From: ZC4RG25 sp041687075
Lineage (GTDB): Bacteria; Pseudomonadota; Alphaproteobacteria; Rhizobiales; Hyphomicrobiaceae
Reading direction: 5' to 3'
NCBI GenBank assembly: GCA_041687075.1
Contig: JAWLCO010000001.1
Location: 17,456-81,455 of the forward strand
Length of the DNA stretch: 64,000 nucleotides
The notes under the pieces: generated by a model
The model's database searches: none
Told to the model about the DNA's origin: nothing
The model's input: the letters and a program-made list of their open reading frames with translations, nothing else
Made by a program: the position numbers and the translations under genes
Shown: positions 1 through 8,245 of the stretch, in pieces
Position numbering within the stretch: position 1 is the first letter of the stretch
Layout: the number at the start of each line of letters is the position of its first letter

Positions 1-598
1 GTGGTGGGGCGTTTCCGACGTACAGCGGCTGATCGATGGCCTGCCTTCCGGGGCGGTTCTGCTGCTCGATGAAGCCTATTCCGATACCGCTCCGGCGGAC
101 GCCATTCCGGCCATCGACGTCGCCAATCCGCAGGTGCTGCGGCTGCGCACGTTTTCGAAGGCCTACGGGCTGGCGGGTTTGCGGGTCGGCTACGCCATCG
201 GCGAAGCCAGCCTGATCCGCTCGTTCGACAAGATCCGCAATCATTTCGGGGTCAACCGGATGGCGCAGGTGGGTGCACTCGCCGCGCTGGCGGACCAGCC
301 CTACCTCCACAGCGTCGTTCGTCAGATTGGGGAGGCCCGCGAGCGTATCGGCGCCATCTGCCGGGCGAACGGACTGAAAGCGCTGCCATCCGCAACCAAC
401 TTCGTTGCGGTCGACTGCGGCGCTGATGGAGCATTCGCAAAACGCGTGCTGGAAGAGCTGATTGCCCGCGACGTATTCGTGCGCATGCCGGGCGTGGCGC
501 CGCTCGACCGCTGCATTCGCATCAGCGCAGGTACGGAGGCTGATTTGGCAATCCTGGCCGAGACATTGCCGGAGGCGTTGAAGGCAGCGCGCGGCTGA
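1..598 (+). CDS. PLP-dependent class I/II aminotransferase (HisC-like), 3' part
   Basis: The reading frame is open from base 2 and enters from outside the window, so only the C-terminal ~198 residues are seen. DEAY (Asp/Tyr that contact PLP) is followed by TFSKAYGLAGLRVGY, where the Lys is the expected Schiff-base residue, and by a late IRISAGT whose Arg would bind the substrate carboxylate. This order is typical of histidinol-phosphate aminotransferases and close relatives. The substrate cannot be fixed from this part; HisC, a Cob-type or an aromatic aminotransferase are all possible. It ends in TGA at 596-598. Confidence 0.85.
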   Translation, partial: WWGVSDVQRLIDGLPSGAVLLLDEAYSDTAPADAIPAIDVANPQVLRLRTFSKAYGLAGLRVGYAIGEASLIRSFDKIRNHFGVNRMAQVGALAALADQPYLHSVVRQIGEARERIGAICRANGLKALPSATNFVAVDCGADGAFAKRVLEELIARDVFVRMPGVAPLDRCIRISAGTEADLAILAETLPEALKAARG

Positions 599-1111
599 TT
601 GCGCGAGGCGCCGTGAAAATCAGAAGAGCCCAGCGGGCTTAGCCGCCGGGCTCGACCGATCTGCGGCCACAGGGGCGATACGACAAGCGGTCCGCCGTCT
701 GGGACATCTGGGGCATGGCGCCCAACCTGTCCGCCTGGGTCGAGAACCGCGACTAGCCCTGCCGTCAAGATCTGGCATTTCGATCATCGTCGGCTCGGTG
801 ACGGGACCGTACCCGTTATCCTGCCCGGTTCCGGTGATGCTCAGCGCACCACCACCAACAGGATGACTGGAGTAGATCAGCCCGAACAGTCCCTGCCCAG
901 AAGCAGAACACAAGAGCCAAGATCAACCGGTACCATTCCGGCACCAATGCCGCCAATCATCGCGCAGTTTTCAGATTGTCTGATCCAGCCATCCGCGCGG
1001 TGCTGCGATCGTCAACACGCACCAGATGGCTCACATCTGCCCGGCGGTGACATTTTCTTAGACCTCCTTTCGAAGGATGCTTGGAGCTTGAGCAATTGTG
1101 GCGGGCAGAGT
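599..1111. other. Gene-free stretch, possible decayed gene tail
   Basis: No convincing gene lies here. In frame 1 a short open stretch (643-756) ends in a protein-like sequence, SAVWDIWGMAPNLSAWVENRD, then TAG. It has no usable start and an in-frame stop at 640, so it may be the remnant of a deleted gene. The rest (757-1111) shows no tRNA, repeat or clear promoter. Confidence 0.4.
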
Positions 1112-1148
1112 CAAATCAAATTGCAGTCCCTCTTTACCAGGACTGCAA
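1112..1148 (-). terminator. Rho-independent terminator of dcp
   Basis: On the minus strand, just after the dcp stop, TTGCAGTCC pairs perfectly with GGACTGCAA (9 bp; plus positions 1121-1129 and 1140-1148). It is followed by the T-rich run TTTGATTTG. Confidence 0.65.
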
Positions 1149-1151
1149 CGC

Positions 1152-3200
1152 TCACGCTGCCAGCCCGCGCTTTTTCAGCAATCCTTCGACCGTCGGCAGC
1201 CGGCCGCGGAAGGCCGTGTAGGCTTCGTCCTCTTTCCTCAATCCGCCGGCGGCGTAGATGAACTGCTTGAGGCGGGCGGCAGTATCCGGATCGAAAACAT
1301 CGCCCGTTTCCTCGAAGGCAGAGAACGCATCCGCATCCAGAACTTCCGACCACATGTAGCTGTAATAGCCGGACGAATAGCCGTCGCCAGAGAAGATATG
1401 GGAGAAGTGCGGCGTGCGGTGCCGCATGACGATCTCGCGTGGCATGCCGATCCGGTCCAGCGCAGCACGCTCGAACGCGATCGGCTCCTCACCGTTGTAA
1501 GCCTCCGAATGGAAGTCGATGTCGACGATGGCCGAGCTCAAGTACTCGACCGTGGCGAAGCCCTGGTTGAAGGTGCTCGCAGCTCTGAGCTTCTCGATCA
1601 TCTGCGCCGGCATCGGCTGGTCGGTCCGATAGTGACGCGCGAAGCGGCTGAGGATTTCAGGCGTCAGCAGCCAGTGCTCGTAAAGCTGCGAGGGCAGCTC
1701 GACGAAGTCGCGCGCCACGGACGTGCCCGAGATCGAGGGGTAGGTCACGTTCGACAGCAGCCCGTGCAAGGCATGGCCGAACTCATGGAACAGGGTGCGC
1801 GCATCGTCGAACGACAGAAGCGCTGGGGTATCGCTGCTGCCCTTGGCGAAGTTCATCACGTTGACGATGATCGGCCGGATGTCGCCGGCGAGCCGCTCTT
1901 GCCGCCGGTAGGAGCTCTTCCAGGCGCCGGAACGCTTCGAGGGCCGCGCGAAGTAGTCGCCGAGGAAAAGGCCGACATGCGTGCCGCTGCTGTCGGTCAC
2001 ATCGAAGGCGCGAACGTCCGGGTGGTAGAGCGCAAGGTCCGTGCGCTCGCTGAAGCTCAGCCCGAACAGCCGCCCCGCGACGTAGAACGCGGCTTCGATG
2101 ACGTTGTCCAGCGGCAGATACGGTTTCACTTCCGACTCGTCGAGGTCGTATTCGGCCTTGCGGACCTTCTCCGCGTAATAGCGCCAGTCCCACGGCTCGA
2201 TGGTAATGTTGGCACCCTCGCGCTGGGCGATGGCCTGCAGCTTCTCGCGCTCTTCAAAGGCCCGCGCCTTCGCCGCCGGCCAGACCTCGTTCAGGAGCGC
2301 CCGCACGCTGGTGGCCGTCTTGGCCATGGTGTTGTCGAGCTTGTAGTCGGCGAACGTCTCGTAGCCGAGCAGTCGGGCGCGCTCGCGCCGCAGCTTCAGC
2401 ATCTCGGCAATGATGGCGCGGTTATCCGTTGCGCCGCCGTTCTCGCCGCGGCTGGTCCAGGCCTTGAACGCCTGCTCGCGCAGGTCGCGGCGCGGGGAGA
2501 AGGTGAGGAAGGGCTCGATGAGCGAGCGTGAGAGGGTGATGACGTACTTTGCCGGGCTGCCGCGCTCCTCGGCAGTCCTGCGTGCGGCGTTGATCAGGAA
2601 TTCCGGCAGGTCAACCAGGTCCTCTTCGCCGAGCGGCATCTCATAGCTCTTCTCGTCGGCGAGCACGTTCTGGCTGAACTGGGTACCGAGGGTGGCGAGC
2701 CGCTCCAGGATCTCTCCGAGCCGCTTTTTCTCCCCCGGCCCGAGCCTTGCGCCGGCGCGAACGAAGGCGAGATGGGTCCGTTCCAGGACCCGCTTCTGCT
2801 CGGGGTCGAGGTCTGCCCTCTCTGCGGCCTGCATCACAGCGTCGATGCGCGCGAAGAGGGCGGCATTCGAGGTGATCGCATTCCAATGCTGGGCGAGCTT
2901 CGGCGAAATCTCGCGCTCGATCGCCTGCAGCGCGTCGTTCGTATGCGCGCCGGCGAGGTTCCAGAACACGGCAGAGACGCGGTCCAGCGCGCGGCCGGCA
3001 TTCTCCAGCGCGACGATGGTGTTCTCGAAGCTCGGAGCCGCTGAATCGGCGGCGATCTCGTCGATTTCGGCGCGGTGCCCGGCGAGAGCCTGCTCGAAGG
3101 CGGTGCGGAAGTGCTCCGGCTTGATCTCGACAAACGGCGGGATGCCGAATGGCGTCGGCCAGGGGGCGAGCAAAGGATTGGCGACCGAGCTGGCGCTCAT
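1152..3200 (-). CDS. dcp: Peptidyl-dipeptidase Dcp (M3 family zinc metallopeptidase)
   Basis: 682 residues, the normal length for Dcp/oligopeptidase A. It removes dipeptides from the C-terminus of short peptides and is expected in the cytoplasm. The zinc motif FHEFGHALHG is near residue 470, with the second metal ligand expected in the following helix (SGTSVARDFVELPSQ). The C-terminal HIFSGDGYSSGYYSYMWSEVLDAD block is the substrate-binding signature of M3 enzymes. The ATG at 3200 starts MSASSVANPLL, a usual Dcp N-terminus; there is no signal peptide. The gene is transcribed alone and away from lysR. OpdA/PrlC is the alternative name within the family, but the N-terminal sequence favours Dcp. 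Confidence 0.93.
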   Translation of the reverse strand: MSASSVANPLLAPWPTPFGIPPFVEIKPEHFRTAFEQALAGHRAEIDEIAADSAAPSFENTIVALENAGRALDRVSAVFWNLAGAHTNDALQAIEREISPKLAQHWNAITSNAALFARIDAVMQAAERADLDPEQKRVLERTHLAFVRAGARLGPGEKKRLGEILERLATLGTQFSQNVLADEKSYEMPLGEEDLVDLPEFLINAARRTAEERGSPAKYVITLSRSLIEPFLTFSPRRDLREQAFKAWTSRGENGGATDNRAIIAEMLKLRRERARLLGYETFADYKLDNTMAKTATSVRALLNEVWPAAKARAFEEREKLQAIAQREGANITIEPWDWRYYAEKVRKAEYDLDESEVKPYLPLDNVIEAAFYVAGRLFGLSFSERTDLALYHPDVRAFDVTDSSGTHVGLFLGDYFARPSKRSGAWKSSYRRQERLAGDIRPIIVNVMNFAKGSSDTPALLSFDDARTLFHEFGHALHGLLSNVTYPSISGTSVARDFVELPSQLYEHWLLTPEILSRFARHYRTDQPMPAQMIEKLRAASTFNQGFATVEYLSSAIVDIDFHSEAYNGEEPIAFERAALDRIGMPREIVMRHRTPHFSHIFSGDGYSSGYYSYMWSEVLDADAFSAFEETGDVFDPDTAARLKQFIYAAGGLRKEDEAYTAFRGRLPTVEGLLKKRGLAA

Positions 3201-3303
3201 GATGGGATGACCTCGGGGATGATGAGCGGTGGAGAAGTTTGGAAGCGATATAAGCTGGAAGAGTTTGCAACGTAAAGTGGAGTCATGATCTCACCGCGCG
3301 TTG

Positions 3304-4290
3304 CTAGCGCGCTGATTCTGGCAACTTGGCTAACCGCCGCGGAACCTTGTCCGGACGCCGGTTCGCCCGCGAGGAGCCGGATCGCGGGATAGCGTCCTTC
3401 GCGGGAGGCTCGAGCGCGTCGCGGCGCGTCGCGAGCAGACCCTCGACGACATCGAAAAAGGCCCGCACCAGCGGCCCCTGCCGGCGCTCGGCAAGGCAGA
3501 CGACGTGCGCGTAGGTATAGATTTCCACATCCCGGAACGGCAGCGGATGCAGCCGGGGGTGTGAAATGAACTCGAACTCCGAGACGATGCCGACGCCCAT
3601 GCCGCGCTCGACGGCCAGCCACACCGCCTCGCGGCTGCCGATCTCGGTGAAGCCGCCCATACGTGCCCCTGCGCGAGCGAGCCCCGCCTCGAAGGCGAGC
3701 CGCGTCGTCGAGCCGACCTCGCGCAGGACGACATGCTGGTCCGCGAATTCGTGGATCGAGACCGAGGTCCGACCGGCCCAGGGGTGATCCGAGTTGACGA
3801 ACGCGATCACGGGATGCCGGCTGTAGGGAACAGCATGGAGCCGCGGGTCGTGCTCCGTATGGGCCAGCACGGCGACGTCCGCCTGGAACTCCATCAGCTG
3901 CCGCAGCGCCTCGCGCGAATTGCTGATGCGCACGGAGAACTCGACACCGGGATAGCGCTCCCGGAAGGCACTCAGCATTTCCGTAACATGATACGGTCCG
4001 ACGGCGCTCACCTTGAGGTGGCCCGATCGCAATCCGCCCACGGCGTTCAGCAGGTCGATGGCTTCCCTTTCGAGACTGGCGATGCGCTGTGTCAGCTCGA
4101 GCAGGCGGCGCCCCGTTTCCGTCAGCTCGACACTGCGCCCGCGCCGGTGGAACAGCTCGACGCGGAACCGCTCCTCCAGCGCCTTCACCTGACTGCTAAT
4201 GGTCGGCTGGCCAATGTTGAGCACGTTGGCAGCAGCGGTGAATCCGCCGTGAGTCGCGACTGTGTGAAAGGAGCGGAGCTGGGTATTCAT
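3304..4290 (-). CDS. LysR-family transcriptional regulator of the phosphonate cassette
   Basis: 328 residues from the ATG at 4290 (MNTQLRSFHTVATHGGFTAAA). A longer frame reaches 4350, but the extra residues would be translated from an inverted repeat that looks like operator DNA, so the shorter start is preferred. An N-terminal winged HTH (about residues 15-45, NIGQPTISSQVKALEERFRVELFHRR) is followed by a LysR substrate-binding domain (VSAVGPYHVTEMLSAFRERYPGVEF onwards). It is divergent from the iron-type dehydrogenase and phnDCE genes and is inferred to control them. The effector is unknown; a phosphonate or its aldehyde/alcohol is the natural guess. Confidence 0.9.
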   Translation of the reverse strand: MNTQLRSFHTVATHGGFTAAANVLNIGQPTISSQVKALEERFRVELFHRRGRSVELTETGRRLLELTQRIASLEREAIDLLNAVGGLRSGHLKVSAVGPYHVTEMLSAFRERYPGVEFSVRISNSREALRQLMEFQADVAVLAHTEHDPRLHAVPYSRHPVIAFVNSDHPWAGRTSVSIHEFADQHVVLREVGSTTRLAFEAGLARAGARMGGFTEIGSREAVWLAVERGMGVGIVSEFEFISHPRLHPLPFRDVEIYTYAHVVCLAERRQGPLVRAFFDVVEGLLATRRDALEPPAKDAIPRSGSSRANRRPDKVPRRLAKLPESAR

Positions 4291-4291
4291 C

Positions 4292-4339
4292 CATTGATCC
4301 AATAAATGGGAGTCATCGCGAAATTGGATTGGATCAATG
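4292..4339. promoter_or_regulatory. Inverted repeat, probable LysR operator
   Basis: A perfect 12-base inverted repeat, CATTGATCCAAT (4292-4303) and ATTGGATCAATG (4328-4339), lies between the divergent lysR and dehydrogenase starts. The right arm is preceded by another ATTGG. It directly abuts the lysR start codon, as expected for autoregulation. Binding is inferred, not shown. Confidence 0.6.
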
Positions 4340-4388
4340 ATACGCACCATGACAACCTGCAGGCAACAGGAAGCGGCAGGGGCATGAC

Positions 4389-5483
4389 GTGTGGACGTAT
4401 CACAACCCGGTTCGCATTCGATTTGGTGAGGGAGCGTTCGAGGAGCTGGGCGGTCTGATCGGCGGCCGGCGCTATTTGCTCGTCACCTACAACGAGCCGG
4501 TGTTTCGCGATCTCGGTGCGAGGCTGGCAAAAGGCGCTGGTGCTCCCGCCCTCGTCATCGACGGCGTCAAGCCGAACCCCGACCGCGCAGATCTCGATGT
4601 TCAGTGCCAGCGCGTGAATGAGCTTGCGCAGGCGCCACAGCTCATCGTCGCGGTCGGTGGCGGCTCGGTGATCGATACCGCCAAGGTGATCGCCGCTGCA
4701 CGCGGAAATTTCGGCCCCGTTTGGGAGGTGCTCGTCACGGGGCGCGGCGCCGAGGCACTTGAACCCTTACCGATCATCGCGGTTCCGACGACGGCCGGAA
4801 CAGGCAGCGAGGTGACGTCCTGGGCGACCGTGTGGGATGGCGCAGGCGGCCGTAAATATTCGCTCGCGGCACAGGCCCTGCATCCCGTTCATGCCGTGCT
4901 GGATCCCGATCTCACCCTGAGCTGTCCCAGAGGGCTCACCATCAGCACCGGGCTCGATGCGCTCTCACACGCGCTGGAGAGTATCTGGAACCGCAATGCC
5001 AATCCCGTTTCTGCCGTTCACGCGGTTGCGGCGGCACGGGAGATCCTCGAGGTGCTGCCGGCCCTCAGCCGGCGACTCGAGGATCGCCCGCTGCGCGCGC
5101 GCATGCTGCGCGCTGCAATGTTCTCAGGTCTTGCGTTCTCGAACACGAAGACGGCGATTGCGCACTCGATGTCCTATCCGGTGACGCTACGGCATGGGAC
5201 GGTGCACGGGATCGCGTGCTCCTTCACGCTGCCCATGGTGATGCGCAGCGTGATCGGTTTCGATGAAGCCTGCGATGCCGCATTGGCGCAAATCTTCGGG
5301 CCTGATCTCAAGATGGGCGCCGACCGGCTGCAGGGCTTTCTCGAAGAGCTCGGTGTGTCGACGCGCCCGGTCGACCACGGCGTGGAGAGCGAGGAGTGGC
5401 GCAGCCTCATCGAGGATGCGCTCGGCGGCGAGCGGGGTCTGAATTTCATCGGCAGCAAGGAGGGCTTGCTGGCTCAGATCTGA
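4389..5483 (+). CDS. Iron-containing (group III) alcohol dehydrogenase, phosphonate-linked
   Basis: 364 residues from GTG at 4389. The Rossmann-like half carries GGGSVIDTAKV (~residues 92-102) and TTAGTGSEVT. The metal site is complete: Asp and His in STGLDALSHALE, then His in AIAHSMSYP and His in GTVHGIACSF. The family oxidises alcohols or reduces aldehydes with NAD(P)H. Its position directly upstream of phnDCE suggests a phosphonate alcohol/aldehyde substrate such as 2-hydroxyethylphosphonate or phosphonoacetaldehyde; group III enzymes acting on phosphonoacetaldehyde are known in phosphonate biosynthesis. The reaction and direction here are inference. The gap to phnD is 102 bp, so co-transcription is likely. 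Confidence 0.85.
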   Translation: MWTYHNPVRIRFGEGAFEELGGLIGGRRYLLVTYNEPVFRDLGARLAKGAGAPALVIDGVKPNPDRADLDVQCQRVNELAQAPQLIVAVGGGSVIDTAKVIAAARGNFGPVWEVLVTGRGAEALEPLPIIAVPTTAGTGSEVTSWATVWDGAGGRKYSLAAQALHPVHAVLDPDLTLSCPRGLTISTGLDALSHALESIWNRNANPVSAVHAVAAAREILEVLPALSRRLEDRPLRARMLRAAMFSGLAFSNTKTAIAHSMSYPVTLRHGTVHGIACSFTLPMVMRSVIGFDEACDAALAQIFGPDLKMGADRLQGFLEELGVSTRPVDHGVESEEWRSLIEDALGGERGLNFIGSKEGLLAQI

Positions 5484-5585
5484 GCGAAAATGACTGTCAC
5501 AAGGCCTCAGCACAAGAAGGTCAAAACAAGGGCCGGCCGTCGCGATTCGCGGGTGCCGGACGTACGCAGCAGATGGAGGAACGTC

Positions 5586-6488
5586 ATGAAGCTACGGACA
5601 TTGTTCGCAGCCGCCATCAGCGCCCTGGTGGGCCTGACGGGCGCTGCTTTGGCGCAGGACAAATGCGAAAACCCGGAAGCCTTGCGCTTTTCGATCATCC
5701 CGACCGAAGAGACCATGCAGGAGCTGGCGCTCTATAAGCCGGTGATCGACATTCTTTCGAAGAACACGGGCAAGAAAATCGAATTCTACATGCCGACGTC
5801 GTATGCCTCGGTCATCGAGGCGATGCTCGGAAACTGGGTCGATATCGCCGTGCACGGACCGAACTCTTACGTGATCGGCAACGAGAAGAGCAAGAATATC
5901 GAGGTTTTTGCCACCTACGCCAAGGCAAAGGGCATCTTCCAGGACGAGGGGCCGGGCTATCACGCCGTTCTCATCGTCCGGAAAGACAGCAAATTCAAGG
6001 ATATCGCCTCCCTGAAAGGTTCAGTGGTGGCGCTTGCCGACCCGGCGTCCACCTCGGGCAACCTGATGCCGCGGGTGGAGTTTGCCAAGGAAATCGGCGG
6101 CGGCGAGCTCGAGGGCTACTTTTCGAAAGTCGTCTATAGCGGCAGCCATGACAAATCGGCGGTGGCGGTGGGTGAAGGCAAGGCGGATGCGGCATTCGTC
6201 GCCACGCACCGGCTCGACAACGTGATCGAGCGTGGGCTCGTCAAGGCCGAGGATCTCGCGGTGCTTTGGAAGTCGCGCCTCGTGCCGCAGGACCCGTTCA
6301 CCTATCGCGGCACGCTCTGCGACGACCTGAAGGCAAAGATCCGGGATACATTCCTCAACCTGCACAACGAACCCGGGGCCAAGAAATTCCTTCAGAATCT
6401 CAACTCGGTGAAGTTCGTGCCGATGAAGTCGGAAGACTACGATCTGATCCGGGATCTGCGTGCTGCGCAGGCGAAGAAGAAGGGCTGA
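5586..6488 (+). CDS. phnD: Phosphonate ABC transporter, periplasmic substrate-binding protein
   Basis: 300 residues. The ATG at 5586 is preceded by GGAGG at good spacing; the open frame reaches back to 5490 but lacks a comparable ribosome site. The signal peptide MKLRTLFAAAISALVGLTGAALA is followed by AQDKCENPEALRFSIIPTEE, a PhnD-type mature N-terminus. The body shows the periplasmic phosphonate/phosphate-binding fold (WVDIAVHGPNSYVIG, SVVALADPASTSGNLMPR, KADAAFVATHRLDNV). It should deliver phosphonate, or possibly phosphite or a phosphate ester, to the PhnE permeases. Two cysteines in the mature protein (KCENPE and TLCDDL) could pair. Confidence 0.9.
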   Translation: MKLRTLFAAAISALVGLTGAALAQDKCENPEALRFSIIPTEETMQELALYKPVIDILSKNTGKKIEFYMPTSYASVIEAMLGNWVDIAVHGPNSYVIGNEKSKNIEVFATYAKAKGIFQDEGPGYHAVLIVRKDSKFKDIASLKGSVVALADPASTSGNLMPRVEFAKEIGGGELEGYFSKVVYSGSHDKSAVAVGEGKADAAFVATHRLDNVIERGLVKAEDLAVLWKSRLVPQDPFTYRGTLCDDLKAKIRDTFLNLHNEPGAKKFLQNLNSVKFVPMKSEDYDLIRDLRAAQAKKKG

Positions 6489-6567
6489 TCACGACAATTC
6501 GCTCGGGGCGGCGCTTTGATCGCGCTGCCCCGGTCCTCGAGGGCTCACATAGGGAAGCGCTATCCCG

Positions 6568-7320
6568 GTGCCTATTCTCGAAGTCCAGGACCTCAGAGTG
6601 CGCTACTCGCGCAGCGGTGCGGAAATCCTCAAGGGCGTCACCCTCGAAGTCGACGCGGACGATTTCTGCGCCGTGATCGGGCCAAGCGGTGCAGGCAAGT
6701 CGACGTTGATCCGCTGCATCAATCGACTCGTCGAGCCGGAAGCCGGACGCATCCTGCTCTATGGCGAGGACGTGGTGACGATGTCGACGCGACGGCTGCG
6801 CGAGACCCGCCGCCACGTCGGCATGATCTTCCAGGAATTCAACCTGGTGAACCGCATGTCGGTGATGGACAATGTCTTGTCCGGCCGGCTTGGCTCAGTG
6901 GGGACGATGCGCAGCCTGCTCAAGCTGTTCGGCCGCGACGACATCGAGCGGGCGCTGACGATGCTCGACCGTGTGGGCCTCACGGATCATGTCGACAAGC
7001 GGGCCGATCAGCTCTCCGGCGGCCAGCGCCAGCGCGTCGGCATCGCCCGCGCATTGATGCAGGATCCGAAGCTGCTGCTGATCGACGAGCCGACCTCGAG
7101 TCTCGACCCGAAGATCGCCCGCGAGGTGATGACGCTGATCCGCGACGTGGCGCGGGAGTTCAAGGTGCCGACGCTGGTCAATATTCACGACGTGCAGCTC
7201 GCCACCGAATTCTGCAACAAGATCATCGGGCTGCAGGACGGGCTGAAGATGTTCGACGGCCCCACCGAGCAGCTCGATCGCAAGATGCTCGACACGATCT
7301 ACGCGATGGAGGTCCTGTGA
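6568..7320 (+). CDS. phnC: Phosphonate ABC transporter ATP-binding protein
   Basis: 250 residues from GTG at 6568. Walker A GPSGAGKST, Q-loop FQEFN, signature LSGGQRQRVGIARAL, Walker B LLLIDEPTSSLD and switch His NIHDVQLA are all present. MPILEVQDLRVRYSRSGAEILKGVTLEV is a typical PhnC start. It powers the two PhnE-type permeases encoded immediately downstream; its stop codon (7318-7320) is 2 bases from the next ATG and overlaps an alternative GTG start, which suggests translational coupling. Confidence 0.92.
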   Translation: MPILEVQDLRVRYSRSGAEILKGVTLEVDADDFCAVIGPSGAGKSTLIRCINRLVEPEAGRILLYGEDVVTMSTRRLRETRRHVGMIFQEFNLVNRMSVMDNVLSGRLGSVGTMRSLLKLFGRDDIERALTMLDRVGLTDHVDKRADQLSGGQRQRVGIARALMQDPKLLLIDEPTSSLDPKIAREVMTLIRDVAREFKVPTLVNIHDVQLATEFCNKIIGLQDGLKMFDGPTEQLDRKMLDTIYAMEVL

Positions 7321-7322
7321 CC

Positions 7323-8159
7323 ATGGCCGTCGCGAGTGCTACCGGCGGCAGGTTGTTCGACGACCGCGTATTCGCGGTGGAGCACCAGCGCCGCCGGGGG
7401 CGCTGGCGCACCGCATCCGTCGCGTGCCTGTTCGCGCTCCTGGCGGTGATCTGTCTTTACAACATCCTTGTCGTCGACACCGACTGGGCGCGCATGGGCT
7501 CGTTCGGGGAGGTGCTGAGGTCGGTCGGCCGCTTCCTGGCGATCGACTTCGAGCTCATTCCGCACCTCGTCGAGCCGGTTATCGAAACGCTGATGATGTC
7601 GGCGCTGGGTACGGCGCTTGGTGCGCTGTTGTGTATTCCAGTCATCTGGCTCGGCGCCCACAACATCACGCCGTCACGGTGGATCGCCTATCCCTTGGGC
7701 CGCTTCGCCATGACACTCAGCCGCTCGATCCACGAGATCGTCTGGGCGCTGGTGTTCGTCTCTGCCGTCGGGCTTGGATCATTGGCGGGCATCCTGGCAC
7801 TTGCGATGCGCTCGATCGGCTTCATTGCGAAGATCGTCGCCGAGGCCATCGAGAACGTCGACCCGAAGCCGATCGAGGCCATTCGCGCCGTGGGCGGAAA
7901 TCGCCTGCAGGTTCTGCGCTACGGCATCGTCCCGCAGGTGCTGCCGGTGGCCATCGGTGTCGTCATCTTCGAATGGGACATCAACATCCGCCGCTCGGCC
8001 ATCATGGGCCTCGTCGGTGCCGGCGGTCTCGGCCTCACCTTCCATCGGCAAATGGTGATGTTCAACTATCCCGGCGTGACGACCGTGATCCTGGCGATCC
8101 TGCTGCTCATCATCCTGGGCGAGGCGCTGTCCTACTACGCACGCAAGGCGGTGATCTGA
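7323..8159 (+). CDS. phnE: Phosphonate ABC transporter permease, first copy
   Basis: 278 residues from ATG at 7323; a GTG at 7317 overlapping the phnC stop is an alternative start. After a basic N-terminus come a transmembrane segment (SVACLFALLAVICLYNILVV) and a binding-protein-dependent permease domain with several more. The cytoplasmic EAA-type loop EAIRAVGGNRLQVLRYGIVPQ couples to PhnC. The motif WDINIRRSAIMGLVGAGGLG is typical of PhnE. It is adjacent to a second, diverged permease, so the channel is likely a heterodimer. Confidence 0.9.
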   Translation: MAVASATGGRLFDDRVFAVEHQRRRGRWRTASVACLFALLAVICLYNILVVDTDWARMGSFGEVLRSVGRFLAIDFELIPHLVEPVIETLMMSALGTALGALLCIPVIWLGAHNITPSRWIAYPLGRFAMTLSRSIHEIVWALVFVSAVGLGSLAGILALAMRSIGFIAKIVAEAIENVDPKPIEAIRAVGGNRLQVLRYGIVPQVLPVAIGVVIFEWDINIRRSAIMGLVGAGGLGLTFHRQMVMFNYPGVTTVILAILLLIILGEALSYYARKAVI

Positions 8160-8245
8160 TGGTTCTTTGCGGATACGCCTTTCCACACTCCCGTCACGCC
8201 CACGTTTCGGGCTGAATTCGGGGATCGGGGAACAAGCTGGGAAAC

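Noticed and set aside
863..1261. Open frames in the gap left of dcp
   Set aside because: They run into dcp on the opposite strand, have no ribosome site and lack protein-like composition.
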